This document shows, one piece after another, positions 47,301 to 59,802 of a DNA stretch of 64,000 bases. The translations under genes and the position numbers were made by a program. The DNA is from Raphanus sativus (lineage: Eukaryota; Streptophyta; Magnoliopsida; Brassicales; Brassicaceae): NCBI RefSeq assembly GCF_000801105.2, contig NC_079511.1:24366638-24430637 (forward strand). Direction: 5' to 3'. Position 1 is the stretch's first letter, and each line of letters opens with the position of its first letter. A model generated the notes under the pieces. That model had not been told where the DNA came from and searched no databases. It saw only the letters and a list, made by a program, of their open reading frames with translations.

Positions 47301-49513
47301 ACAAGAGACTGATTGCTCTATATATTTCTTATTATAATTCACCTCTGCTTTGAAATGGTTATAGTCTTGAGCAGTTGATGAATGAAAGAGCATTTTCACA
47401 GCTACTTGCGTACCATCTATGCTTCCATAATACACTCTTCCATAGCCTCCATTACCAAGAACTCTCACAAAGTTATTCGTCATCTTTAGTATCTCAGAAT
47501 ACGTGAATATTCGTTCCTTTCTGACTGATTGATCGGTTGATATCGTTTCACTATTAATGTTACTAGGGACTGATACAATGGTAAAATCAAAATGAAATTA
47601 TTTAAATATAAAAAAAGTTTCATTCTATATTTTACTTGTGTGTAAGACCTGATTCCATAATTATACTATACCTTCACTATGTTTTTTCCTTGCAACAATG
47701 AAACATATGGTAAAGATAGCTAGTAAAGTGATCACACCAGCAGCCACCGATATAGCGACAGCAACCAAAGGAAACTTTCTACCCGATTTTTCATCAATAC
47801 TACAATCATTAAAAGTAATGTGAAATGAACCCAAAAAGAAGGGTTATAATAGGGAAATTTAAAATACTTTTTAAACCCGGAAGAAAGAAAAAAAGGTTGT
47901 GAAAAAACATCTTACATTAGTTTTAAAGTTTTGTCATCTATCTTTTGTTGAAGAGAATCTGGAATTGTGAGATTGAGCTTAGGGTTTCCCTTTAAGTTTC
48001 TGCGAATGAGAAAATTAATAATAAATCTTTAAAAAATACTCTCTCTGTTTCAATATATTTGATGTTTTGGTTGTATGCACAATAATTAAGGTATACACTC
48101 TTTTCTAAAAAGTAACATTAAAAATATAAATCAACCAATCCTTTAAAATAAATACTAAACATTATTGGTCACACGGTTTTCTATAAACAAAGAATAATAT
48201 AAAATTATCAAAACATCAACTATTTTGAAACATCAAAAACTCTCTAAAACATCATGTATTTTGAAACGGAGGGAGTAGAAAATAAACAAATCAAGCAAGA
48301 GTTCAATAACAGAAACTCACATGACTGTCAACAACTTCATATCAGCAAGGAAATCTGGAAGCTCTCCCGATAAATCGTTCTTTGATAAATCTCTGTCCAT
48401 TTTAGGGTAAAAAGCTTTTGAAGAGTTAATATATATATATCATAAAGTCAAAAAAAGAAAAGAAAAACAGTTAAAATATATCAAATAAACAAGTTTACTT
48501 GTGTTTTAATAGTTTCAGACATGCTTACAGTTCTCTTAGTTGTGTTAGGCCAGCTATATCAGGTGTTATGGCACCTTTCAAATCATTCGCTGCCAACTTC
48601 CTAATGTTTAAAGAATTAGAATCTGTGAGAAACTCCGAAACAAAAAAAAAAGCTTATGGAATATAAACGAACGAAATAAAAGGCATACAAGGATATAATG
48701 CGTGGTTGATCAGATTTCAGATAAAGGCACTTCACGCCTTTCCATCGATAAATTTTAGGAGAACATGGATCTCCTTGCCAGCTTATTTTTGTACTCAATC
48801 CATATGTTTTCTTGATGTTCATCAAAGCAGTAACTGATACTCAAAAGAACCAGATAAGTTAGGAGATTTATCACATTAGTATAGAGTTTTTTAATTCCAT
48901 CTACTGTTACTAAATCTTATCCAAAATATGTTTTCTTGTGAAAACGATCTATAGTTTGTTGTTTCCTTTTATATTTAAAAATAAATCGAATTGAGTTTGT
49001 AATAGAATGTTTTTTTCTAAAATAAAACTTACCTTCATCTTGGTATGTCTCGAGCCCCAAATTTTCAACGACTGTATAGACCTCAAGGGCATTGATAAGT
49101 GGAGGAAGGGTAGATTTTTCAGTCATTGTAAAAGTGAAATTGAATTTCCCATCTGGAGAACTCAAAGCTGTTCGACTAAAGATAGTTTTGATGTTGAGTT
49201 TGCGAGGTCTAAAGAAACTTTCCCAAACCTTACCACCGTTGTAAGTAATGTTGAATTCTCTGATTTCTTTAGAGCCAATATTCTGGATTTCTGCGAAATG
49301 CATGTATATATATGATGGTGCATTGTGGCCAAGATTCCACCATATATTGAGAGGATGAGTAGCATTTGCCGGAAAAACTGCCGAGTTTGCCACATTTTGA
49401 GGCACATCGTAAGAACCACTACTTGTATTGATTGTGAGATTAGTACTTAACGACACGGTTTTGTTATTTCTGTATGGAGCCCATACTCTGTCATGAACGT
49501 CTTCATAGTACCT

Positions 49514-49556
<43 letters not shown>

Positions 49557-51591
49557 AGAGGCAAAGATGCTTCATTTTGTTAAATCAAAGCAATATAAGA
49601 AAATAAAATTTACAAGTTATTATATAAATGTGCTACAAGAAAATCCATGTTTTATATTACCGTACGTGGAAGCTTCTAACTTTAGTCCCATTACTTTTAA
49701 TAGACCCGAAGTCGGTCTTTGAAAATTTATATTAAAAGAATAGCACAAATTCCACATTTCATTAAGTTTATAATTTGCATATGAGTTTGAATGGTATATT
49801 AGATGATGAATACTCGAATAGAAAAAAAAATAGAAAATGATGGAATAATGATAACTGACCGAATGGTTAAAGATCGTGTTTAGATTAATATGTTTTTTAT
49901 ATGTATAACACGTACATAACATTTCCTAAATACTGAGTTTCAAAATAAAATAAAAACATTGGTAAATATTATTTATTAAGTGATTTTTAAAGATTTATTC
50001 ATGTATCATCACCACATTTATTCTTAATAAAAGGATTACATGTTTTTACTATGACATGTCAAATTTCATTTAGTTTACAAAAAAAGAAAAGAAAAATGTC
50101 AAATTTTATTTATGAAATTTTACATTTTTGGTAAGATTCTTAAGATATAAAATACGTATCATTAATGAAAATTTTAAAGTAACAACATAACTATAAATAT
50201 TTAAAATTTTCACAAGCTAATAATTGTAAAATAAAATTACAACTTTGTAAATACTTATATTTTTCAAAATTTATTGTAAACTTAGTTTTAATTAAATGTT
50301 TGAATTATACTTTAATTCTTTAGTCGATATGAAAGCAACTAATAAAATCAACAAATCATTAAATTTATTAATGTATAATCACCATAAGATATATACCTTG
50401 AATTAATGGCAGTGGATTTAAAAGTTAAACATAATTAATTTATATCACTTAAATGTAAATATAATCCATATTTTATTAAGTAATTAATATTAACTTATCA
50501 TTTGTATTACCTAAAATAAGCAAAACCTCAAATTTATACATTTAAATATTTACATATTAAATATACATATTAGTAAATGAAATGTAATTTAAATTAAATT
50601 AATTTTCTCTAATTTAATTTTTACAAAATTTACAAATAAAAATAAAAAATTGATAAGCCATACATAAATAAAACTTAAAAAGAATATTATGCTCATATAT
50701 TAAAAAAAATTTTGAGAAAATACTAGAAATTAAACTTTCTTTTGAGAATAATATGTTTTTTAAATTATTATTATTAGTATATATGAAATTACTTGTGAAT
50801 AAGATGTTTTCTATATAACAAAATATCTGAGCGTTCTTCTTTCTTGCACTAGAAAGAAATGAGACCTCGGATTATGTACCTGAGTGAAGATGGAATCTTC
50901 GGAAAGTAAATTCTAGCGAACAACTTTAACGATCCAGTTTGAGTTAGGTACGTATTATTGTTCAACGGACGAAGTTCCAAGGACGATATAAACGGTGTCG
51001 TTTCTCCTGTTTTGATAAGACAAACTTGAAGCCGGTCATGTGTTAAAACATGGATGATCTCGTAGACGGAAGCATTTGCTACTCCTTCAAGTGTAACAGA
51101 AGTCCAATTGTTAGGACCAATGTGAAGATCAAACTTAGGAATCCGATTAAGACCGTCATAATTTCCGTACACAAAAGTCCCTCTGATCAGATATTTACTG
51201 TTCTCTTTAAGGTTGAAAGTGTAACAGTTTCTCTGACCCTTAGGGAAGCTTCTTAAGGTCCAACTCTGTTGTTGAAACAGTCCCTCGTATGAATCATTGA
51301 TCCTCCCGACTAATCCACTGTCAATATAGTCCGCGTCTGATATGTAGGTTATATTCGTTGTCTTCTCCGTATAGGTTGCACTCTTAGGCTCTAATCCACA
51401 AGCCAAGCTGATAAATCCTGTTTATGAAAATAATATAATCAAAGAGACAGATATTTAAACATATATATATTAGAAGCATCATGATTTAAACAAAAAATGG
51501 AGTAAGAACCTGATTGATTTTGAGATTGGGCTGATTGAAGAATGGCAAAAGCCATTATCAGGAAAAGCAAAAATCCATTGAGAGATTTCAT
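44333..51591 (-). CDS. Malectin-like LRR receptor kinase (LRR-I), 854 aa
   Basis: My 13-exon model: 51510-51591, 50880-51417, 49033-49511, 48689-48833, 48529-48600, 48321-48392, 47916-47999, 47672-47799, 47343-47569, 47141-47267, 45045-45110, 44767-44956, 44333-44687. The 2565 nt close in frame. Residues 1-24 are a signal peptide ([20 protein letters not shown]), followed by the malectin-like domain. GDPC lies near residue 385, then three LRR exons and a membrane span ([18 protein letters not shown]). The kinase has GNGGYG (about 572), VAVK, HRD and DFG. Exons 1-6 and 10-12 match the 889-codon kinase in length. The tail is 18 codons shorter. Intron 2 is 1368 bp and intron 10 is 2030 bp because of inserted repeats; the paralogue has 125 and 89 bp. 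It matches Arabidopsis At1g51910 by position. Confidence 0.9.
45176..47133 (-). mobile_element. Non-autonomous Helitron 3 in intron 10 of the kinase
   Basis: The minus-strand 3' end has hairpin CCCGCGCTTTCTAAGCGCGG, a spacer and CTAG (45176-45179), followed by T. The minus-strand 5' end is TCTATTCTATTA at 47133 down to 47122, preceded by A. Removing these 1958 bp leaves an intron of 72 bp, close to the 89-bp intron of the paralogue. It is in the same orientation as the gene, so its 3' hairpin would be in the pre-mRNA just before the intron acceptor. It contains a Stowaway MITE. Confidence 0.82.
45256..45484. mobile_element. Stowaway-type MITE inside Helitron 3
   Basis: The ends are CTCCCTCTGTTTCAT and, on the minus strand, CTCTCTCCGTTTCAT. 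TA flanks both sides (45254-45255 and 45485-45486). TA target duplications and CTCCCTCCGTT termini are typical of Stowaway (Tc1/mariner-related) MITEs. Confidence 0.85.
48039..48275. mobile_element. Stowaway-type MITE in intron 6 of the kinase
   Basis: The ends are CTCTCTCTGTTTCAA and, on the minus strand, CTCCCTCCGTTTCAA. TA duplications lie at 48037-48038 and 48276-48277. It lies within the 321-bp intron 6 between two LRR exons. Confidence 0.85.
49514..49561. repeat. (GA)n microsatellite at the intron 2 acceptor
   Basis: About 48 bases of GA with one interruption. On the minus strand this is a CT tract running directly into the intron 2 acceptor AG, so it doubles as the polypyrimidine tract for exon 3 splicing. 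Confidence 0.9.
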
Positions 51592-51890
51592 TTGTCTTTT
51601 TCGTTAATTTGTTTGCAAATCTTTACATGTAGATCAAAATAATCCAAGCTGTCTTTAAAAAAAGTCAGAAACTAGTTATTTAGAAAATAGTTAATAGTAT
51701 AATATATTAAAAGTCCTCATTTCCACAATTTGATGTTTCTTACTTTTATAGTACATGGTCATACATATCTTGACTTCTTTTTACATATCATATTGTTGAC
51801 TTTTGTTTTGAATGATTAAAAGTCAATGAAACATTTAGAATGAATTCAGTCAATTTTGGAAACATTGAGGCCCTGCATAGTTAGAAATCT

Positions 51891-51892
<2 letters not shown>

Positions 51893-51949
<57 letters not shown>
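51893..51949. repeat. (TA)n microsatellite
   Basis: 57 uninterrupted bases of TA, about 300 bp upstream of the kinase start codon. Confidence 0.95.
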
Positions 51950-51951
<2 letters not shown>

Positions 51952-52439
51952 ATGTATAGTAATATACTTATATTGATATCTATAACATAAATGGTTGGTC
52001 TATTTTGGAATTTTTTTTTCTTTTTCTTTGTTTCATTTTGATTCAATAATAATATTTTTTTAATTATACAAGAATATCATAATTCCACAGAAGTGATCCC
52101 GACTAACATATTGCCACATGTTGATCTTATATTTTTGATAATACCGAAATATTAATTTTTCATTGGCCGGGAGTTGAACCCTAATTGCTTCATCATATTA
52201 GATTTTGTGCCACAAGTTAATCACCACTTATGTCCTGGTTGATCCAATATAAAAGATGAGTGACCAATATAATAGACTCATCTTTTATTGAGTAATTGAA
52301 ACTTTGTTTTTTCATAGGATTTTCTTCTTGATCTAGAATCAAAAGGCATGGGGGTGGTGCATACGATATACGAGGATTGAATTTGATTTCATAGTCGGTC
52401 ATATACTAAAGAATTTTAATAAATTGGTAGTAAAAATTT

Positions 52440-52795
52440 AGGTTCGGATATTCGGATTCGGATTCGGATCCGGACCTATTATATATTTAAAATATTTAAA
52501 ATATAATTATATTTATATATGTATACCATATATAGTTTATATATAAAATAACTAAATTTTAATTTTATTAAATTTCAATAATTTTTCTTTTTTATTTTTA
52601 AATTAATTATAAATAGGCTAAATAAATTGTTAATTAGCTAATTTTTAATTTAGTTTTTTTTATAAAAAAGGTCGGATCCGGGTATCCATTGATATTCAGA
52701 TTTTAGTTCAGATATCCGAACCTCGAATACCCGTAAGGCTCGGATCCAGATCCGGATATCCTAATATACCATGGATATCCGGTCCGTCCACCCCT
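52440..52795. repeat. Degenerate GGATATCCGG-rich repeat, probable MITE
   Basis: Both edges carry clustered CGGATCC / GGATATCCGG motifs in opposite orientation around an AT-rich core. The right edge, on the minus strand, reads TAGGGGTGGACGGACC, a common start of hAT-like repeats in crucifers. The left edge is less clear and no target duplication was found. Confidence 0.45.
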
Positions 52796-53256
52796 ACGTA
52801 TACATGACAGCTTAACAGTCTAAAATAATACAAATTATTAAATCAAAAGCAACACAATTCAACATCATAAGAATTCAATTTCATGCTAGACTATAAATAA
52901 AATATTCACTACTCAATTCTAAAAAAAAAATTAAGTAAGCTTACTTTTTGAAATATCTTGTTAGTAAAGTTAATTTTAGAATAATAAACACATGAGAATT
53001 ATAGGTAATAAACTACACCATAATTTTAGTGACATATCTCATTATAAATATTTAAATATTATATGCATGATATTAGAAAAGAATGTTATCACGTGAATTG
53101 ATAATAAAAACAATATCTAGAGAGTAGATTGTAATAATTTTTTTAAATTGGCAACTCCAACTATAAACATTTAAATGTCAAATATAAATAACTAAAAAAA
53201 AAACCTATGGAGTGGACTACTAACAACTTTTGAATGTTCTATTTTTTTCATATATA

Positions 53257-53302
53257 CTAGGTGTTTAGTCCGCATATGCGGACACAAACATTTTATATTT
53301 AC

Positions 53303-53336
<34 letters not shown>

Positions 53337-53802
53337 TACTAAGAAAAAATTATAGTTCTTATTAATGTTTTCATTATAAAAATTTAAGTATTATATCTTT
53401 CTGAAATTTATTTGTACATTATATTCATCTTTAAGGAATAAATCTTCAAAATCATTCAGTATTCTCTTTTTAATTATACAAAATAATTGTTTTTACTTGA
53501 TTAATATTTAGTTATGTGTTTTCTGTTTTTGAATTTTTAACTTTCTTATTAATATATAATTTTCGAATAACAACACAATATATATAAGAATTTTTTTTTT
53601 AAAAGTATATATTTTAGATTTTGGATAATTCTTATTATTATTAATTTTAATCACTTATATAATCAAATAGATTATAAATTAGTTTTTATTTTTGACTAAA
53701 TTATATAATTTATTCATTAAGGGAATAAACCATATTAAACCACTCTAACTTTTAACGTGAGGGTTTCGTTGCGAAAAATCGCTTCGAAAATAATAGTATA
53801 GA
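53257..53802 (-). mobile_element. Helitron array, copy A
   Basis: The minus-strand 3' end has the palindromic hairpin GTCCGCATATGCGGAC, a spacer and CTAG at 53257-53260. The 5' end TCTATACTATTA lies at 53802 down to 53791. 546 bp, no coding. Its 5' end directly abuts the 3' end of copy B with no base between. Confidence 0.8.
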
Positions 53803-54052
53803 CTAAGTGTTTGGCCCGCATATGCGGGTATAAGAATTATTTTTTTTATTTTAAAGTATATATTTTAGATTTTGGATAATTCTTATTATTATTAATTTTA
53901 ATCACTTATATAATCAAATAGATTATAAATTAGTTTTTATTTTTGACTAAATTATATAATTTATTCATTAAGGGAATAAACCATATTAACCACTCTAACT
54001 TTTAACGTGAGGGTTTCGTTGCGAAAAATCGCTTCGGAAATAATAGTATAGA
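53803..54052 (-). mobile_element. Helitron array, copy B
   Basis: 250 bp. The 3' hairpin CCCGCATATGCGGG and terminal TTAG are at the left, and the 5' end TCTATACTATTA at 54052. It is nearly identical to copy C and to the matching parts of copy A, and abuts both neighbours exactly. Confidence 0.85.
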
Positions 54053-54302
54053 CTAAGTGTTTGGCCCGCATATGCGGGTATAAGAATTATTTTTTTTTAT
54101 TTTAAAATATATATTTTAGATTTTGGATAATTCTTATTATTATTAATTTTAATCACTTATATAATCAATAGATTATAAATTAGTTTTTATTTTTGACTAA
54201 ATTATATAATTTATTCATTAAGGGTATAAACCATATTAACCACTCTAACTTTTAACGTGAGAGTTTCTTTGCGAAAAATCGCTTCGCAAATAATAGTATA
54301 GA
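54053..54302 (-). mobile_element. Helitron array, copy C
   Basis: 250 bp, a few substitutions and short indels away from copy B. The same 3' hairpin and 5' terminus are present, with exact head-to-tail junctions on both sides. Confidence 0.85.
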
Positions 54303-55729
54303 CTAAGTGTTTGGCCCGCATATGTGAGCATATACATTTTATAGTTACTTATTAATACATCAATTTAAAAGATTATAATGGTAAAAATCCGTATTTTTTT
54401 CATTTGAATATTCTTATGAATTATGTTTTTTTCTTGGAAATTCTTATGTATATTATATTCATTATTAATAAATAAATTTTATAAATCACTCAATATTATT
54501 TTTTTTAATAATAGAGAAGTAATAAATTTACTTTTTTCTTGAAAACTGTTATGTATACTATATTCATAATTAATAAAAAAATCACTCAATATTATCTTTT
54601 AATTATATAAAGGTAATAATATTAATTGATTATTATTTAGTTATGTATTCTGTTTTTTAATTTTTAATTTTTTATTAAAAAGATATCTTTCGGATAATCA
54701 CATATATATATGATCATTATCTTTTTATTTTAAAATATATATTTTTATGTTTTGGATGATTATTGTTATTATTATTAATAATTAAATTTGATCATTTATC
54801 TAATAAAATCATTAAAATTCTTGTTTTTTTAAATAATTTATATATTTTATTCATTAAAGGTATAAACGATATTAACCGCTCCAAAGTTTAACGTGAGAGC
54901 TCCGTTGCGAAAAATCACTTCGCAAATTAATTATAGAAAAGTAATAATTTTACTTTTTTCTTGAAATTTGTTATGTATACTATATTCATCATTAATAAAA
55001 AATAAATCACTCAATATTATCTTTTCAATTATATAAAAGTAATAATATTAATTGATTATTGTTTAGTTATGTATACTGTTTCGTAATTTTTAAGTTTTTA
55101 TTAAAAGATATCTTTCGGATAATCACATATATATATGATCATTATCTTTTTATTTTAAAATATATATTTTTAGATTTTGGATAATTGTTATTGTTGTTAA
55201 TAATTAATTTTGATCATTTATCTAATAAAATCATTTAAATTCTTTTTTTATTTTTTTAATTAATTTATAGATTTTATTAGTTAAGGATATAAACATATTA
55301 ACCGCTCTAATTTTTAACGTGAGAGCTCCGTTGCGAAAAATCACTTCATAAATTAATTATAGAAAAGTAATAATTTATGTTTTTCTTGAAAATTCTTATG
55401 TATAATATATTCATTATTAATAAAAAATAAATCACTCAATATTATCTTTTCAATTATATAAAAGTAATAATATTAATTGATTATTATTTAGTTGTGTATT
55501 CTTTTTTTTAAATTTTTAACTTTTTATTAAAAGATATCTTTTGGATAATCACATATATATATGATCATTATCTTTTTATTTTAAATATATATTTTAGATT
55601 TTGGATAATAATTATTATTATTATTATTATTATTATTAATTAATTTTGATCATTTATCTAAAGAAATCATTTAAATTTGTTTTTCATTTTCTAAATTTTT
55701 TTTTTTTTTTTGTCATCAAACATACAGAC

Positions 55730-58700
55730 TCATATTGACTCTGTACACCAAACTGGTAGCTCGGCATCCATGTGAATGACAAAAGACGATTGTTGTCTGG
55801 CACTACGTGCTAAACGATCCGCCTTTGTATTTGCCGTCCTTGGTACATGAATGAGCTGTGAACTATGGAAACTACTTTGTAGACTCTTAATATCCTCCAG
55901 ATAACTTGCAAACGCCGGCCACTCTTCTGGTTCTGAAACCATCTTCACCAACTGAGAACAATCCGTTGCAAACGTAACCTGAAACTGACGTAAATTCCTC
56001 ATACATTCCATTGCCCAAATCAATGCTTCCACCTCCGCGTGCAGGGGAGACATACTTGCCCGAACATTTCGTGCCCCCATTAAGCCCTCATAACCCTCCA
56101 GAGTACTGAACCAACCTTGTCCCGAGAAAGAGTCCTTATCCTTCCACGAACCATCTACGAAGCACCATCTCCCTGGAATTGAGGGAGGCGGATGTACTTG
56201 CGGTGGTATGGATTGTCGGGTAGTCAAATCTTGGGCCGCAGCCCACATAGTAGATTCCGTTTCAGCCAACGTCAGTGTATCCCTGGCATCCATATCCAGG
56301 TTACTAAAAACCTTGTTGTTCCTTGCTTTCCAGATATACCATAGTATCCATGCAAACTGATGATCATTCATCTTGGGTAGAACTCTCCAGAATAAATGAT
56401 CCATATTAGTAAACAATGATTCCGAGGGGAAAACGTTTGGATTTGTTGGTATAGTCGATAATGCCCATATTTGCCGCGCTGGAGGGCATTCAAAAAATAC
56501 ATGATTCAAAGATTCCTCAGCACACCCACATCTATCACAATTAATTTCTCCTTGCATTCCCCGGGATTTTAAATTCTTTTTGACCGCGACACACCCTGAT
56601 ACAATCTGCCAAAGAAAGTGCTTTATCTTTGGTGGGCACTTAACCTGCCAACAAAAAGCTTTCAAAGCATCTACCGTCGGACCATAAAAAGCTGGTTGTT
56701 TTTCTTTGTCAGGGTAAACCCTTTCCACCTCATATCCTGATTTAACCGTATATTTTCCATTGTTGGTAAAATGCCAGCCATCCTTATCTTCTATACAAAA
56801 CCTACTAAGAGGTATACTTTCAATAATATTCGCATCCAATGGATCCACCAAGGCCCTAATGGCTTGTGAGTTCCAAGTCCTAGAACCTGGAGTAATAAGA
56901 GAGTCAACCGTAAGTTCCGGAAATAAATTGTGATGATTTTTGTTTGCAGGTCTCGGGCGAGTGGTTGGGAGCCAAGGATCATTCCATACTGAAATAGATG
57001 AACCTGTTCCCACCCTTTTAATTAGTCCTTTGCTAACCAGAGATCGAGCAGATACTATACTCCTCCAGCCATATGATGGAGAGTAAGAACGGATTGGTTC
57101 CAGGGGCGAAGCGTTCCTGAAATACCGACCCTTGAATACTCGGGCGAATAGAGTATCCGGTTTATTTATAAGACGCCAAAGTTGTTTGCCAAGCATTGCC
57201 GTATTAAAATTCAAAATATCCTTAAAACCCAAACCTCCCTCCTCCTTAGGAAGGCATACCTTATCCCATGATTTCCAGTGCATTCCTTTCGTACTACCCC
57301 CAGGACTCCACCAAAATTTCGCAACCGTGCTCGTAAGCTTCTTTATAGTAGTTTGTGGTAGTCTATAACAGGACATTACATGGTTTGGTAAAGCCGTAAC
57401 CACCGACTTAATGACCACCTCCTTTCCTCCTTTAGTAAAAAACCTAAAAGTCCACCCATTTATTCTTGTATCTACACGATCTTGTACGAATCCAAATACT
57501 TGTACCTTAGATCCACTTATATTTTCTGGTAAACCCAGATATGACCCCATACCTCCTATATTCTGAATCTCCAATATGTCCCTCATCTCTTGCCTCCTAG
57601 ATTCCTCAATCTTATGCCCAAATTGAATAGACGATTTTTGGAAATTTATCAGTTGACCCGAGACTGCCTCATACTCCTTTAGAATCCTGAGAATAGTCTC
57701 ACATTCATCTCTTTGTGCCTTACAAAAGAAAAGACTATCATCTGCAAACAGCAGGTGAGATATTGATGGGCAAGCTCTCGCTACTTTCATTCCCGTCAAT
57801 TGTTTTCCTTGTTCCGCTTTCTTAATGTTCGCTATCAGAGCCTCTGTACACAAAATAAAAAGATATGGAGATAGCGGGTCCCCCTGCCTAAGACCCCTTT
57901 GTGGGGTTATAAGACCCTTTGGTTGACCATTAAGTAATACCTGATACTGAACCGAAGAAATACATTCCATTATTAGTTTTGTCCAATGTGTGTCGAAACC
58001 TAGCTTATTGAGTAGTGCTTGGATAAAATCCCATTCCGCCCTGTCATATGCTTTACTCATATCCGTTTTTATCGCCATATACTTATTTTGACAAGATTTA
58101 TTTGTCCTCAAGCCATGAAACATCTCTTGAGCAATCAGAATATTATCTGAAATCAACCTCCCTGGTACAAAAGCCGATTGTGTTTCCGATATAAGTCTTG
58201 GAAGACATATTTTCAGCCTCTCACAAAGCACTTTTGATATAATCTTGTATCCCACATTACATAGACTAATGGGTCTCACCTCTGTCATCCTTGTAGGTCT
58301 TTCTGTTTTTGGGATCATACAAATATTGGTAAGGTTTAACCTTGGATCCATCTCTCCTGTAGTTAAAAAACTATTAACCAATTCCACCAGATCATCCTTT
58401 ATAATATGCCAAGAAATCTGAAAAAAGAGAGCAGTCATTCCATCCGGTCCCGGTGCCTTTTCTGGGTGCATCATAAACAAAGCTTGTTTCACCTCCTCCT
58501 CCGTTGCTACCCGGAGAAGACGTTGGTTCATCTGAGATGAGATAGCTGGTGTTACCTCGTCCAGGAAATTATCAAAATTGGAAGGATCAGTAGTCGTGAA
58601 CAGATTCCCAAAGTAATCCACGGCTACCTTTTCCACTCCATCCGCATCCGTTATCCAAGTACCGGTCTCATCATAGAGCCCCACAATCCTATTGCGAATC

Positions 58701-59801
58701 CGTCTTTGCCTTGTAAGTGCGTGATAGAAATTAGTATTTAGATCCCCCGATGAATACCACATATTCCTGCTTTTCTGATGCCAATACTCTTCTTCATCCT
58801 TATATGCATCCTGCAATTTCTTAGAAACCTCAAAAATCTCCTCTTGTGATCTTGAATCATCACTTTGTACCTCTTCCAATGCTTTTTGAAGCTCCGCAAT
58901 TTTTTCCTTTCCATAGAGTGGGTTATTTTTCCTCCAAGCCGCAATCTCATGCCTGCAGTTACTAATTTTTGAGACTATATCCTCTGGTATACCTGGACCC
59001 GATTCCTTCCATCCAGAAGCTATTGATTCCAAGAGACCCTCTTGCCCAATCCATCGTTTATCAAAACGAAATTGCCCTTTTCTTCTACGAACTTTATCTT
59101 CAATAAAAGCAACCACCGGTCGATGGTCCGACCCTACCATTCCTAAATATTCTGTATACGAAACCGGGAAAAGAGTATGCCATTCCTCGTTGGCTAGTGC
59201 GCGATCCAAACGACATCTGACTGTAAAAGCTCCCTTACCCTTTCCTCGCCTACCTTGCCACGACATTTTGTTTCCCCGTGCCGGAAACTCGAGTAACCCA
59301 CTGTTCCTTATCATGTCATTAAAGGGAATAAAAGAATTGGCACTCCGTAACGCTCCTCCCTCTTTCTCGTGGTTGCCCCTGATTTCATTTAGATCTCCAA
59401 TTATAAACCATGGGTCCGATCTCGCCAACCCATACCGTGTCAATCTCTCCCATACCTGTTCCTTTAGTTTTTGTACCGGATCACCATATACAAAAGTTAA
59501 AAAAAACTTTTTTACCAAGAGTAACCGCTTCAACATCTATTATTCTATTGCTCGTATATAAAACCTGAACCTGAAATTCATTATTATAGAAAAGTGCTAA
59601 ACCTCCACTTCTTCCATTCGGATCCACCGTAACCAAATTGTCATAACCAAAGTGTGTCTGAAGACCTTGTACAAACTCTGCATCTTGTTTTGTTTCTGAC
59701 AAAAAAAGAAACTCTGGTTTATATTTGTGCCAAATATCTCGAAGATAACTCATAGTCCATTTACTTCCCACACCCCTACAATTCCAACTTAGAATTTTCA
59801 T
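55730..59801 (-). pseudogene. LINE ORF2 with one homopolymer frameshift
   Basis: ORF2 starts at ATG 59801 (MKILSWNCRGVGS), an apurinic-type endonuclease start with the conserved N, and the same domain continues with SETKQ, GDLNEI and SDHRP. A single-base shift in a T run (minus strand, about 59500) moves the frame into the 1268-codon ORF 55730-59536. This has reverse transcriptase (TDMSKAYDRAEWDF, GLRQGDPLSPYLF, FADDSLFF), a zf-RVT domain (KCPPKIKHFLWQIVSGC, CDRCGCAEESLNHVFFEC) and C-terminal RNase H (FVDGSWKD, AEVEALIWA, ATDCSQLV). All catalytic motifs are present. The shift could be a real mutation or a sequencing error. Confidence 0.92.
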
Positions 59802-59802
59802 A

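Larger units (their letters stand above)
51592..53256. other. Upstream region of the 854-codon kinase
   Basis: Holds the kinase promoter. TTGAC/GTCAA W-box cores occur near 51770-51855. An (AT)n tract and a degenerate repeat (listed separately) lie further out. No other gene is seen. Confidence 0.5.
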
